In this document: one piece after another, positions 42,675-54,868 of the stretch
Numbering within the stretch: the first letter of the stretch is position 1
Layout: each line of letters opens with the position of its first letter
Assembly: GCA_003996215.1 (NCBI GenBank)
Contig: QJPP01003512.1
Location: 62,001-126,000 of the forward strand
From: Jaltomata sinuosa
Lineage: Eukaryota > Streptophyta > Magnoliopsida > Solanales > Solanaceae
DNA: 64,000 nt
Reading direction: 5' to 3'
Notes under the pieces: generated by a model
What the model saw: the letters and a program-made list of their open reading frames with translations, nothing else
Database searches by the model: none
What the model was told of the DNA's origin: nothing
Position numbers and translations under genes: made by a program

Positions 42675-45600
42675 TGTCATGACCCGATTTCTCGGTCATG
42701 ATGGTACCTAAAACCCCTTAGTAGGTGAACCAATCCCCGTAGCCCGGAACGGTTAGTAATGGGCTACCTTCTAACAGTTTAAGCGGAAGATTCGGTAAAT
42801 AAGCAGAAGCAAGGGCATAAGGAGAAGAAAATAGATAACAAGAGTAATACATATAAAATGCGGAAACTAAGCCAAACCCAAAACCTGGTATCATAGCGTA
42901 TAAGAGTCGAACTACATCAGGAGTACAAAGGTCCAAAAGTCATATATATACAATGTCTTCGAAACTATAAGAGTAAAAAATACAGCAAAGATAACTGAAG
43001 TCAAGCTCTGAACGCCAAGAGCTCACCCTCAGCCTGGATGATCCAAAAACTGCACCACGCACGAGTCCCCCATGCGCTAACGGCGATGGCCCATGCTAGG
43101 ATCTTCATCGGAAGATGCAGAGGGTGGGGTGAGCACCAAATGCGAAGCACAAGGTACCCAGTAGGTATGATAGGCCGACTGGGCACATTTAAAGAAAAAA
43201 GGTAATAACAGACAGAATAGAAATAAACAGCCACAGAACTCAACGGTAAAGTACACAGGAACTAGCCCAGAGTGAAGACAACAGAAAGCAACAAGCAAGG
43301 TTATCAAGTAGAATATATCCATGGAAAACACAGGTGAAAGTAAGAACGGCGCACCTGGGATCCTCGCAAAAAAATAGTATATATGGGTAAGTTCTAACAA
43401 AGGGCGGTATACCGATAACCTCAAGTATAGAGAAAGGGGGAAGGATAAAGTGGACATGCTCGGTAAACAGAATAGATAACCAGACAAACCATATCACACT
43501 CAATCCAGCAATAACAACCTAGCAAGTCTAGTTCCACACCTATAATCGTAGTAGAGAACAAATCTGTAATAAAGTAAAGAGAGTCTACCCACCGTCCCCC
43601 GGCCACCCATACAATCGAGGAGAGCAATCAAGTGAAAATAAACCCTTCGGCATCCGATACTACCGGAGCGTACAATCAACAAACAGCAAACAAGGGTTGA
43701 ATCCCGAACAATGAATGATATGATGCATGAAAACCTCAGAGTGAAATTGATACTCTGTATGTACCTCATCGGGTGCCGATCAACACAGCCCGTATACCTC
43801 TACTCCACCATATTCCCTTCCCCCTGGCACACGCAGCCGAAAGCCTCAGGCCCAGAGCGGTAAGGTCCATAGAGGTCCCGGACCCCATACTAAAACTCAG
43901 AATCAAAACGTGTCCTCCGGAAACGAGTCTAAGTTCAAGCCAGTGGCTAAGTCTCAAATATGCATGCCTCGACCCCGTCTAGGAATAAAACAGTGAAAAA
44001 GATGTCTCAAAAACCCTTCCAAGGGTGCTCGGGTACAACTGGGTCTAAAACAGTAGTAAAAACATCTCAGATGCTCAACCCGACCGAGCCTGATATAATT
44101 TCAAATCAGTAAGAAAACTCAGCTAGCACTCCGACCCGGTCGAGTCTAGCAATAGTAGTAAATCATGATAAAACCATATTTTTAGCCTTCTTTTACCCCA
44201 AGAAGATCCACGTATCAAGTTAAATCATTTCCAAATCTAATTTCATCGAAAATGGACCCCCGAGGCCATGCAAGGTTTAGAAAATCAATTTTCGTAGGCC
44301 TGAAGCCAAAAACCATAATAAAATGTGGAAAACATTTTTATATGCATGGAAATGATATGATCAACCCAAATAGATGCCCGACAGCTCACAATCAACCTAA
44401 TGGCCCTGCACAGGCTCCGAAGCTACTCAGCAAGCATAACCAGCCTAGAAGGGTATTTTTATGTCCGGGACTCGCGGACATTCCCAATAATCTCACCTTC
44501 TATGTTCCAGAGTCAACAAGACCTCACAGAGTCACAAAGGTAATAAATATATCAACTAATAGGAATACTACACATACGGAGGAAAGAAATAGGACAAATT
44601 ATCGAAAAGCGGTCAATGTCTGTGGTGCCAACCTAATAACCCAACCCAAGGATGCCAACTAGTACAATTTTACCCGATATATGTGAAGTCTAGGGAGTTA
44701 AGTCGTAACCTCTCTGTCATCCGACAACAAGCTGCAAGAACGATAATATCCTAGGCTGAGCTACTCCGAGAAGCTGCGAACGAGAATCAAACTATCAAAT
44801 TCATGAATAAAATTTTAAGATTAGTATAACGATACACATATTGCTACAATTGTAGCCGGGTTGATATCCGAGTCAAAAGTGGGCCCGCGAGGCCCACAAT
44901 ACAAAACCAAAAATGAAAAGAACCATGATGACCCCAACGATGCCAAGAAGTCATGCTCCAAATATTTGCACAACTGGACAAGGGAAGGGCACCAAAACAG
45001 CCCACCCAAGTTGGGGATTAAAGAACGGAAATTGGGCAAGAATTACTTGCTACAAAGATGGAATTTCAAGCCGTGACGGACAATCCTTTACTTCCACGAA
45101 GCATGCACGAGATAGGGAAAGCCACTACATAAGAATTTCCAAGCTTTGGTAGGAGCAACAATGGAGGAAATTAAGAAAATCCAAGGGAAGCTAAAAGGAC
45201 AAGTGGGGAAGATGACTTACCAAGAATCGGAAAAACACAGAAAATCCACAAGCAATTGATTCCCCAAGGATTAGAAATGATCAAGAGCAATTTTGGTAGA
45301 GAGAAAAATGAGTTTAGAGTGAGAAAAGTGAGGAGAAGTGACTGAAAAAAAATGAATTTTCAGCTATTTATAGCTGCTGGCCGCAGCTAATTTTCTGCGA
45401 TTTTAAAAAAACTCCATGGGGGATTCCGGGCACAATTGGAAACCGATATTCAAAAACCAATAATGCTAATAGAGTGAAAACGACATTCCAGACTCAACAG
45501 AATCGATGAAACTTTCATACGAGGTCATTTCTGAGAAATATTGACCCAAGTCAACACTAATGAAAAGGAACTCAAAGGCTCGAAATGAGTCTGACTCACC

Positions 45601-46053
45601 CGAAACCCAAACCAACCATCTTTCTATCCCAAACTCAACATTCCGAAGCTGATAGAATCGTCGAATTTCGAATCCGACACTTCGATCATCAAAAGTCACC
45701 CGAAGTTGCACTTTCTGCTCCAAATGGCCTGAAATCTGAGAAAACAACACATACCCTACACTGGACGTTCTTAAGCCTCAACTAAAGGTCCAACTAGACC
45801 AAACTCATCGCTCCAGAGCTAACGAAACTGTCAGAATTCAATTTCGAGCACGTTATCTAAGAATGTTGACTAAAGTCAATGATATTCTAAGTTTAAAGCT
45901 CTAAAACAGGCGAACAACTAAAATGACGAAACGAATGACCAAGGCACCGAACTACCGGTCCCAACAATCCATAAATGACTTGGGGCCGCTATTGGAAGGC
46001 TCAAACAGTGCAATGAATGTGAAAATCCAAAGATGATCGAAAGGGTCATCACA
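42675..46053 (-). repeat. Tekay-A 3' LTR
   Basis: Matches 51222-54641. In element sense, U3 comes first, then a TATA box CTATAAATAG (45364-45373), a pyrimidine-rich leader (TCACTTCTCCTCACTTTTCTC), a donor-like CTTG/GTAAGTCATC near 45220, and a long U5-like part with several hydrophobic chance frames. The open frames inside (for example 43077-43487) are not genes. Confidence 0.92.
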
Positions 46054-46090
46054 ACATCCACTACTAAAAAGACTTTCATCCTCGAAAGTC
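46054..46090 (-). promoter_or_regulatory. Polypurine tract region of Tekay-A
   Basis: In element sense TTCGAGGATGAAAGTC then TTTTTAGTAGTGGATGTTG lies directly before the 3' LTR. This is the standard 3' end of Tekay/Del elements, decayed from the usual purine-rich run. The TAGTAGTGG resembles a CACTA end by chance. Confidence 0.6.
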
Positions 46091-46099
46091 AAGAAGAAG

Positions 46100-46565
46100 T
46101 GAGTACTTGAAGGCTCGAACAACTGCGGATACTAAGAATGCAACTCACTCTTGGTCTCTTATGTAGCCTCCTCGATCGGACAATGCCTCCATTGCACTTT
46201 CAGAATCGAAATCTCCCTAGATCTCAACCTCCCGATATCTCTGGCCAGAATAGCTATCGGCTCCTCAACAATTGATAAACTCTCATTAAAACTGAACCAA
46301 ATCCCAATGCAACACATGAGAGTTATCAGGCATATACCGGGGCAACATCAAAACATGGAAAACTGGGTGAACAGCTGAAAAACATCAGAGGCAAGGTTAA
46401 CATATAGGCAACACTGCCAACCCTCTATAGAATCTCAAACGGCCCAATAAACCTAGGGCTAAGCTTGCCCCGCCGACCAAATCTCATCACGCCCTTCAAG
46501 GGCGATACTCGGAGGAAAACCAGATCAGTAACACTGAACTCGAAGGCACGAAGTCTATGATCAAC
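46100..46565 (-). pseudogene. Tekay-A integrase C-terminus with chromodomain
   Basis: On the minus strand, after the integrase core, a segment reads VFLRVSPLKGVMRFGRRGKL and FIGPFEILRRVGSVAYML (about 46520-46400), the conserved GPF/Y module. Around 46265-46155 follows a chromodomain-like block with IAILARDIGRLRSREISILK then VQWRHCPIEEAT. Chromodomains guide insertion of chromoviruses towards heterochromatin. Frames are broken between these parts. Confidence 0.8.
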
Positions 46566-47510
46566 TTAGCTCTTCTGCCTAGTCTGGGTTGCTCTAAGTC
46601 TGTCCTGGATCAAACGGACTCGGTCCAAGGAATCTCTAAGTAAACCCGTACCCTGCGGTCTGGACTCTAATCCATCAAACAAACCAATGGGCGATCTACA
46701 ATGCCTACCATACAAAGCCTCGAAAGGTGCCATGCCAATGCTTGAACGAAAGCTATTATTATACACAAACTCATCCAATGGCACAAACTGATCCCATGAA
46801 CCTCCAAAGTCAAGAACATAAGTTCGAAGCATGTCCTCTAGGACCTGAATAGTCCTCTCGGACTGGCCATCTGTCTGAGGGTGGAAAGCAGTACTAAGTT
46901 GAACCTCCGTACCCAAATCCCTCTGTATCGCTCTCCAGAACTGAGATGTGAACTGAGTGCTGCGATCTGAAATGATACAAGCTGGGACCCCATTCAACCG
47001 TACAATCTCACGAATGTAGATCTGAGCTAACCTCTTTGCCCCGTAGAAAGTCTGAACCGATAAGAAATGCCTATCAATGATCACTCAAATGGAGTCAAAC
47101 CCCCGAGTAGTAGGAGGCAAACCAACAACAATGTCCATAGTAATACCTTCCCACTTCCACTGAGGAATGGGAATTCACTGCATCAAACCACTCGGTCTTA
47201 TGTGCTCGAACTTCACCTGTTGACAGTTTAAGCACCGAGATACGAACTCTGCCATGTCCCGCTTCATACCACCCCACCAGTAAAGCTACCTCAGGTCTCT
47301 ATGCATCTTTGCTGTGCCAGGATGAATGGAGTATCTGGAATAATGTGCCTTATGGAGTATCAACTGTATCAAATCAGCAACTCTCGGAACACAAAGTTGA
47401 CCCTCAAACCTCATAATCCCATCAGAACCCAAGGTAGCTTGGCTGGCCTCACCCCAAACCACCTGATCATGAAGGTCACACAAACTCTGATCCTCAAATT
47501 GTCATCTCTG
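46566..47510 (-). pseudogene. Tekay-A integrase zinc region and core
   Basis: The zinc region includes AHYSRYSIHPGTAKMHRDL (about 47350-47290) and SRCLNCQQ further on. The core reads GITMDIVVGLPP (about 47130), ACIISDRSTQFTSQFW (about 46970) and TDGQSERTIQVLEDML (about 46860), so the D,D,E triad is intact. The 172-codon frame 46566-47084 covers most of the core and its C-terminal side (YNNSFRSSIGMAPFEALYGR). Stops near 47285, 47170 and 47085 break the chain. Confidence 0.9.
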
Positions 47511-47521
47511 AATCTGATCAA

Positions 47522-47953
47522 CTAGAGTAGAGCGAACCTCAACACTTGCAAGAACTCTATTGGGATCTGATAAGTCAAGCCTAACAAAACGGTTAGCCAA
47601 GGACTAGATATCCAAGGATAACGTCGCTCAGAAACTAAAAGTGAAGCTAGGTTGCCCATACTCACCGCTTTCTGACTCAAGGCATCCCCTACCACGTTTT
47701 CCTTGCTCGGATGGTATAAAATAGTGAAATTATAGTCCTTTAGCAACTCAATCCATCTCCTCTGCCTCGAGTTCAGCTCGCGGTGACTCGTAATGTACTG
47801 AAGACTATGATGGTCAGTGAATATCTCACAATGAACTCCATATAGATAGTGCCTCCAGATCTTGAGCGCGAAGACTACCACCGCCAACTCTAAGTCGTGA
47901 GTGGGGTAGTTGCGCTCGTGAACCTTCAGCTGCCTCAATGCATATGCTGTCAC
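47522..47953 (-). pseudogene. Tekay-A RNase H
   Basis: Continues from YCDASGVSLGCVLMEHG at the end of the RT frame (about 47955-48005) with a stop between. Blocks LKVHERNYPTHDLELAVVVF, CEIFTDHHSLQYI and KENVVGDALS carry three further acidic residues of the active site. Usual chromovirus order, directly after RT. Confidence 0.9.
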
Positions 47954-49010
47954 TCAACCGTGCTCCATCAGCACACAACCAAGACTGACCCCTGAAGCAT
48001 CACAATACATAGAGAAACTCTGACCCACAATCGGCAAAGTCAAAACTTGAGCTGAAGTCAATAAGGCCTTAAGCCTCTGGAAGCTATCCTCGCACTGATC
48101 GGACCACTGAAATTGAACATCCTTCCTAGTCAGAATAGTCAAAGGTGCTTCTATGGAAGAAAATCCCTCAACAAACCATCTGTAATACTCGGCTAAGCCA
48201 ATAAAGCTAAGAACCTCAGTAGGAGTAGTAGGTCTAGGCCAATCACGAACCACAAAAATCTTACCCGTATCAACCCCAATCCCATCGTTAGACACCACGT
48301 GTCCTAAGAATGCAACTGACTCTAGCCAAAACTCATATTTTGAGAACTTGGCATAAAACCGATGATCTCTCAAAGTTTGAAGTACAGTCCTCAAGTACTG
48401 CTCATGCTCATCTCTACTCCTCGAGTATACCAGGATGTCATTAATGAAGACTATCATGAACATATCCAAGTACGGGCTAAGCACCCTGTGCATCAAGTCC
48501 ATGAGGGCTGTGGGGGCATTAGTCAACCCAAAAGACATCATCAGGAACTCATAGTGGTCGTAACATGTCCTGAATATTGTCATAGGGATGTCCTCTGCCC
48601 TAATCCTCAACTGATGGTAGCCGGACCTCAAATCAATCTTTGAAAACATGGCGGAACCCTGAAGTTGATCTAATAAGTCATCAATCCTGGGCATCGAATA
48701 CCTATTCTCACAGTCACCTTATTTTGCTGCCGATAATCAATACACATCCGCATTGACCCATACTTCTTCTTCACAAAAAGAACAGGAGCACCCAAGGAGA
48801 CACACTCGGTCTAATAAGCCCCTTAGCTAACAAATCCTGGAGCTGCTCCTTAAGCTCTCTCAACTCAGCAGAAGCCATACGGTAGGGAGGAAAAGAAATA
48901 GACCTGGTGCCTGGCTCTAACTCAATGGAGAAATCAATATCCCTCTTAGGTGAAAGGCCTGGAAGGTCGGTAGGAAACACATCTAGGAAGTATCTAACCA
49001 TAGGAACAAA
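47954..49010 (-). pseudogene. Tekay-A reverse transcriptase
   Basis: The N-terminal part 49001-48771 reads VFPTDLPGLSPKRDIDFSIE, PPYRMASAELRELKEQ and GLIRPSVSPW. After a frameshift near 48775, the 246-codon frame 48694-47954 gives MPRIDDLLDQLQGSAMFSKI, LRSGYHQLRI, then SFGLTNAP, VFINDILVYSRS and FLGHVVSNDGI. The active-site FIDD reads FIND (codon at 48440-48442), removing one catalytic aspartate. Athila-2 shows the same kind of change. Confidence 0.92.
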
Positions 49011-49019
49011 CTCAGGAGA

Positions 49020-49520
49020 TGTAGGGTCAGCACTAGCATCTCAAACATATGCTAGATAAGCTAAACACTTACGGGATATCATCTTCCTAGATCGAAGACA
49101 AGAATTGATCCCAGACGATTCATGGCTAACAGAACCCATCCACACAACCGGGGATACACCGGGAATGGCTATGGTAATGGTCTTGGCATAGCAATCTGAA
49201 ACTGCACGGTGAGGGGATAACCAGTCCATGCCTAGTATCACATCAAAATCCAACATATCAAGTATCATCAAGTCAGCCCAAGTATCCAAATCACCAACAG
49301 ATATCACACAAGATCTCACAATCTGATCCACTACTAAAGAATCTCCTACTGGGTCAAAACAGAAACAGGAACAGACAATGGCTTACTAGCAAACCCCAAA
49401 CAAGGCAGAAAGTAGGCAGATATATATATGAACAAGTGGATCCAGGATCAAACAAAGCATAAGCTGGCTGACGTCATACATAAATCGTACCTGTGATCAC
49501 AGCATCTGAGGCCTCTGCCT
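49020..49520 (-). pseudogene. Tekay-A aspartic protease region
   Basis: On the minus strand ALFDPGSTCSYIS (about 49470-49430) gives the D-x-G active-site motif as in related Tekay proteases. LMILDMLDFDVILGMDWLS (about 49270-49210) is the conserved flap/second half. A stop near 49370 and frame changes lie between. Confidence 0.8.
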
Positions 49521-49639
49521 TCGGTCTCCCACGGACCGCATAGAACTGACGATGACCCCCACCGGCCCAACTGCCATCCCTACCACTTGCTCTGCCACGT
49601 GGGGCACCACCCCTAGCCTGACCACCACCCCCTCTAGCC

Positions 49640-51009
49640 AGGGTTTGAACTACTCACAGCGGCTCGGCTGGCTGAACTGTACCCTGCTGGGGGTAATCTC
49701 TAGCAAAGTGACCAACCATACTACAAGTATAGCAAACCCTTGATGACCTACTCTGTGGGGATGAACCAGCAGAACTCGAATAGCCACTATGGCCTGATGC
49801 CCCAGAATCTGTACCTCTTGACGACTGACCATTGTGACCTCGGTAACTGCCCAGACCCTGCTCAAACTGGTTTCGGCTAGACTAACCTTGATACTGTTAC
49901 GGCTGATAACCTCGTCCCCACTAGCCTGAACCTCTACCACTATGCCTAGAACCACTGTAACCACCCTGATGTCGAGGCCTCTTATCTCTGGCCCCGGTGT
50001 CATGACGATGTGAATCCTCAACTGTGCAGGCATATTCTGAAATGGCCTGGAATGACTGACCACTAGCAACCAATATCTCTGTAGGCTCTCTAAACTCTCT
50101 CTGTAGCCCCTAAACAAATCTACGGATTATGTCAGCCTCAGTAGGCATAATCATGGCTCCAAAGGGAGCAAGCTGATGGAAGCGGGTCTCATACTCTGAG
50201 ACGATCATCGTATCCTGAGAAAGTCTAGTGAACTCCTCATTCCGACACTCTCGATCACTCTGTGGAAAGAACTTGACCATAAAGACCTCATAGAACTCAG
50301 ACCAGGTTAAAAGAGGTGATGTAGAAGGCCTGCAAGCAACTTGTGCCCTCCACCATAACTTCGCTGGACCCTCCAACTGATATGAAGTATAGCCAACCCC
50401 GTGAGTCTCCAATAAGCCCAAATGGTGCAACATCTCCTCGCAGATAGTGATAAAGTCATATGGGTCCTGACCCGATGTACCAGCAAATCTCAGCGGTGAC
50501 AATCTCAGAAACCTACCCAAGGCCTTCTGCTCTGTCTCTGTCATAGTAGGGCGATGAGCAAGAGGCTGTGCAACCAATGGAACTGGAACAACCTCAACAC
50601 GGGGAGCAGTAATAGCAGGCTGCGCTCCTGAACTCTAAACACCTAGGGTTGCCCCCTGAGCAGATGTTTGGGTTGTCTAAGAAGGACGCTCCCTAATCAT
50701 ACCCAATAGCTGAAGTAACAAACCCCTAATATCTGAAGACTGAGCTGGGGCTGAAGCTGGCACAGAAACTGATATCGAAACTAGTACTGGAGCTGGTGGT
50801 GCCTGGGCTGTCCCCGGTCTAACATGTTGCTTCTCTGGAGCTAACTTTGGCTCTATATCCACTCTAGCAGCTCTAGAAGGTGCCGCTACTCTGGGGCACC
50901 CTCGACCCCTACCTCTACCCCGGTGACCACCCCGGTCCCTAGCTGGAGTTGGAGGTGCAAAGGCAGGAGGCTCTCCTATGCCAGAAGCTGAAGGTCTCGT
51001 ACGAACCAT
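49640..51009 (-). pseudogene. Tekay-A Gag
   Basis: Start MVRTRPSASGIGEPPAF at 51009 (minus), immediately after a splice-acceptor-like CTTCCATAG. The N-terminal 110 residues are Pro/Ala/Arg-rich. After a stop, the capsid part 50577-50110 has KALGRFLRLSPLRFAGTSGQ, YTSYQLEGPAKLWWRAQ and FYEVFMVKFFPQS. Then comes a Gly/Ser/Tyr-rich linker and a zinc knuckle CYTCSMVGHFARDY (about 49760-49715) with the last cysteine changed to Y, followed by a Gly/Arg-rich tail. Tekay-B carries the same Gag. Confidence 0.88.
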
Positions 51010-53799
51010 CTATGGAAGAGTGAACCAGAATAAGTGAGATTTCTAGAAACTTTCAAGGATACTTCGCACGAAAGAGGAACAAGAACAGTCTATTTTCCTA
51101 TGATGTCACTATAGCCTCCCAAAGATTGAGTACCGATGTCTCTGCCCCAATCCACAAGACTCTACAAGACATTGGATCATATACCGATGACACTGGTGAA
51201 CCTAGTGATCTGATACCGAGCTATCATAACTCGATTTCTCGGTCATGATGGCACCTACAACCCCCCAGCAGGCAAACCAATCCCCGTAGCCCGGAATGGT
51301 TAGTAATGGGCTACCTTTTAATAGTTTAAGCAGAAGATTCGGTAAATAAGCGGAAGCAAGGGCATAAGGAGAAGAAAATATATAACAAGAGTGATACATA
51401 TAAAATACAGAAATTAAGCAAAACCCACAACCTGGTATCAAAGAGTATAAGAGTCGAACTACATCAGGAGTACAAAGGTCCAAAAGTCATATATACACAA
51501 TGTCTCTGAAACTATAAGAGTACAAAATACACCAAGGATAAGTGCAGTCAATATCTGAACGACAAGAGCTCTCCCTCAGCCTGGATGATCCAAAGACTGC
51601 ACCCCGCACGACTCCCCGATGTGCTAATGGCGATGGCACATGCTAGAATCTACACCAGAAGATGCAGAGGGTAGGGTGAGCACCAAATGTAAAGCACAAG
51701 GTACCTAGTAGGTATCATAAGCTGACTGGGCACATATAAAGTAAAAGGGCAATAACAGACAGAATAGAAATAAGCAGCCACAGAAATCAATGGTAAAGTA
51801 CACAGGAACTAGCCCAGAGGGAAGACAACAGAAAGCAACAAGCAAGGCTAGAAGTAGAATATAAAAATGGCAAACACAGGTGAAAGTAATAATGGCGCAC
51901 CTGGGATCCTCACAAAAAAATAGTATATATGGGTAAGTTCTAACAAAGGGCGGTATACCGGTAACCTCAAGTATAGAGAAGGGGAGGGAAGGATAAAGTA
52001 GACATGCTCGGTAAATAGAATAGATAACCAGACAAACCATATCACACTCAATCCAGCAGTAATAGCCTAGCAAGTCCAGTTCCACACCTATAACCATAGT
52101 AGAGAACAAATCCATAATAAAGTAAAGAGAGTCTACCCACAGTCCCCCGACCGCCCATACAACCGAGGAACGTAATCAAGTAAAAACAAACCTTCCAGCA
52201 TCCCATACTATCGAAGCGTACAATTAATAAACAACAAACAAGGGTGGAATCCCGAAAAATGAATGATATGATGCATGAAAATCTCAGTGTGAAATAAAAC
52301 CTCTATATGTACCTCTTCCGGTGCCAATCGGGCCCAGCAGGTAGGTTCTATGGAAGGACATAGCCTATATACCTCTACTCTACCATATACCCTTTTCCCC
52401 GGCACACGTAGCCCAAAGCCTCAGGCCCAGAGAGGCAAGGTCCATGGAGGTCCCGGACCCCATACTAAAATTCAGAATCAAAACGTGTCCTCCGGAATTG
52501 AGTCCGGGTTAAAGCCAGTAACTAAGTCTCAAATATGCATGCCTAGACCCTGTCTACGACTAAAACAGTGAAAAAGATTTCTCAAAAACCCTTCCAAGGG
52601 TGCCCGAGCACAACTGGGTCTAAAACAGTAGTAAAAACATCTCAGATGCTCGACCCGGCCGAGCCTGATATCATTTCAAATCAGTAAGAAAACTCAGCTA
52701 GCACTCTGACCCTGTCGAGTCTAGCAATAGTAGTAAATTACGATAAAACCATATTTTTAACCTTCTTTTACCCCAAGAAGATTCACGTACCAAGTCAAAT
52801 CATTTCCAAATGCAATTTCATCAAAAATGGGCCCCCAAGGCCATGAAAGGTTTAGAAAATCAATTTTCGTAGACTCGAAGCCAAAAACTATAATAAAATG
52901 TGGAAAAACCTCTTTATATGCATGGAAATAATATGATCAACTCAAATAGTTGTCCGGCAGCTCACAATAAACCTAACGGCCCTGCACAGGTTCCGAAGAT
53001 ACTCAGCAAGCATAACCAACCTAGAAGGGTATTTCTATGTCTGGGACTTGCGGACATTCCCAATAATCCCACCTTCTATGTTCCAGAGTCAACAAGACCT
53101 CACGGGGTCAGAAGGGTAATAAATATATCAACTAATAGGAATACTACACACAACGGAAGAAAGAAATAGGATGAATCATGGAAAAGTGGTCAAGGTCTGT
53201 GGTTCCAACCTAATAACACAACCCAAAGATGCCAACTAGTACAATTTAACCCGATATATGCGAAGTCTATGGAGTTAAGCCATAACTTACCTGTCGTCCG
53301 ATGATATCTGAGGCCGAGCTGCTCCGAGAAGCTCCGAACGAGAATCAAACTATCAAATTAATGAATAAAATGTTAAGATGAGTCTAACGATACCCATATT
53401 ACTACAATTGTAGTTGGGTTGATATCCGGATCAAAAGCAGGCCCGCAAAGCCCACAACCCAAAACAAAAAATGAAAAGAACCACGATGACCCTAACGATG
53501 CCAAGAAGGCATGCTCCAAATTTGAGCACAATTAGACAAGGGAAGGGCACCAAAATAGCCCGCCCAAGTTGGGGATTAAAGAATGGAAATTTCGAAAATA
53601 AAAACGAAAATTGGGCAAGAATTACTTACCACAAAGATGGAATTTCAAGCCGAGACAGACAATCCTTTACTTCCACGAAGCATGCACGAGCTAGGGGCAG
53701 CCACTACATAAGAATTTCCAAGCTTTGGTAGGATCAACAATGGAGAAAATTAAGAAAATCCAAGGGAAGCTAAAAGGACAAGTGGGGAAGATGACTTAC
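51010..53799 (-). other. Candidate leader intron of Tekay-A
   Basis: Donor CTTG/GTAAGTCATC in the 5' LTR leader (exon ends 53800, minus) and acceptor TTCACTCTTCCATAG ending at 51010, so that the spliced exon starts with the gag ATG itself (51009). The intron would contain the distal LTR and the PBS. The donor is unchanged in the 3' LTR (near 45220). Tekay-B has the same pair (54984 and 23598). Confidence 0.5.
51205..51221 (-). promoter_or_regulatory. Primer-binding site of Tekay-A
   Basis: In element sense CTCGGTATCAGATCAC directly follows the 5' LTR, a slightly decayed initiator Met tRNA site (TGGTATCAGAGC). Confidence 0.7.
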
Positions 53800-54641
53800 C
53801 AAGAATCAGAAAAACACAGAAAATCCACAAGCAATTGATTCCCCAAGGATTAGAAATGATCAAGACCAATTTTTGTAGAGAGAAAAATGAGTTTAGAGTG
53901 AGAAAAGTGAGGAGAAGTGGGTGGAAAAAATGAATTTCCAGCTAATTATAGCTGTTGGCCGCAGCTGATTTTCTGTAATTTTCTACAATTTTAAAAAAAC
54001 TTGACGGGGCATTCCGGGCACAATCGAAAACCTATATTCGAAAACCAATAATACTAATAGAGTGGAAATGACGTTCTGAACTCAACGGAATCAATGAAAC
54101 TTCCATACGAGGTCGTTTTGGAGAAATTTTGACCCAAGTCAACACTAACGAAAAGGAACTCAAAGGCTCGAAATGAGTTCGACTCACCCGAAACCCGAAC
54201 TAACCATTTTTCTAGACCAAACTCAACATTTCAGAGCTGATGGAATCGTTGGATTTCAAATCTGACACTCAAATCATCTAAAGTCACCTGAAGTTGCACT
54301 TTCAGCTCTAAATGGTTTGAAAACTGAGAAAACAACACAAACTCCACACCGGACATTCTCAGGACTCAACTAAAGGTCCAACTAGACTAAAATCATCGCT
54401 CCGGAGCTAATGGAACTATCAGAATTCAATTCTGAGCATGTTAGCTAAGAATGTTTACTAAAGTCAATGATATTCTATGTTTAAAGCTCTAAAACAGGCG
54501 AACGGCTAAAATTACCAAACGAACGACCAGGGCACCAAACTACCGGTCCTAGAAAGCTATAAATGACTTGGGGATGCTACAGGAAGGCTCTAACAGTGCA
54601 ATAAATGCGAAAATGAGAAGATGACCGAAAGGGTTATCACA
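51222..54641 (-). repeat. Tekay-A 5' LTR
   Basis: Matches 42675-46053 over its length. The TATA-like box is at about 53943-53952 (CTATAATTAG, minus), the donor-like site follows at 53799, and the outer end ATCACA is at 54641 next to the AAACT duplication. Confidence 0.92.
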
Positions 54642-54868
54642 AAACTGTTACTTGTTACTTGTTCGATACTAAATTACAATAAATATTTGTTACTTAAACC
54701 CCCCTCCTTTTGTAGGGAAATAAATGGCTAACAGTGAAAGTAAACACTAATTGACCCTAGTCCTACCATATTCCCTGTGGGATCGACCCCAACCTTCGTT
54801 GGGTTCTATATTTGAACAGCGACCGCTTACGCTTCTAAAAGGAGGTGTAATTTGGGCGTATCAAGCAC

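Larger units (their letters stand above)
42675..54641 (-). mobile_element. Tekay-A: full-length reverse chromodomain gypsy element
   Basis: About 12 kb, flanked by AAACT. The LTRs of 3379 and 3420 bp (42675-46053 and 51222-54641) begin TGTCATGACCC (TATCATAACTC in the right copy, transitions only) and end ATCACA. On the minus strand come the 5' LTR, PBS, gag, protease, RT, RNase H, integrase, chromodomain, polypurine tract and 3' LTR. All domains are recognisable; stops, a frameshift and an RT active-site change make it non-functional. It is among the youngest insertions, because it sits inside Athila-2 and nothing interrupts it. Confidence 0.95.
25995..54863 (+). mobile_element. Athila-2: forward Athila-clade LTR element, complete apart from internal insertions
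   Basis: Flanked by AGCAC duplications (25990-25994, 54864-54868). LTRs 25995-30195 and 41400-54863 each contain an inserted element; without these they are about 1.5 kb each. The internal order is PBS, gag, protease, RT, RNase H, integrase, tandem bracket repeats, ORF3, third bracket repeat, purine tract and 3' LTR. The pol frame from about 33055 to 35440 is nearly continuous, with a handful of stops. It belongs to the same subfamily as Athila-1 but lies in the opposite orientation and is better preserved. Confidence 0.92.
41400..54863 (+). repeat. Athila-2 3' LTR (interrupted by Tekay-A)
   Basis: Starts TGATGTGTCGTGG and ends GGGCGTATCA at 54863. The host sequence 41400-42674 continues at 54642 after Tekay-A, with AAACT duplicated (42670-42674, 54642-54646). 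The segment matches the 5' LTR throughout, including the quasi-palindrome cluster (41570-41910), TATA (41951-41958) and donor-like site near 42130. Confidence 0.92.

Noticed and set aside
43077..43487. 136-codon hydrophobic minus-strand frame in the Tekay-A 3' LTR, with a similar one at 51705-52115
   Set aside because: The two lie in the two LTRs of one element, so their similarity reflects LTR identity, not protein conservation. The frames break at different places and have no domain.
44252..44662. 136-codon plus-strand frame in the Tekay-A 3' LTR
   Set aside because: Antisense to the element and inside the LTR; the partial match at 52900-53169 is only the other LTR.
46060..46078. CCACTACTAAAAAGAC looks like a CACTA left end
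   Set aside because: It is the decayed polypurine-tract region directly before the Tekay-A 3' LTR and lies inside that element. No subterminal motifs accompany it.
49650..50117. 155-codon minus-strand frame next to gag
   Set aside because: It is an out-of-frame shadow of the Tekay-A gag linker and zinc-knuckle region; the true frame gives CYTCSMVGHFARDY.
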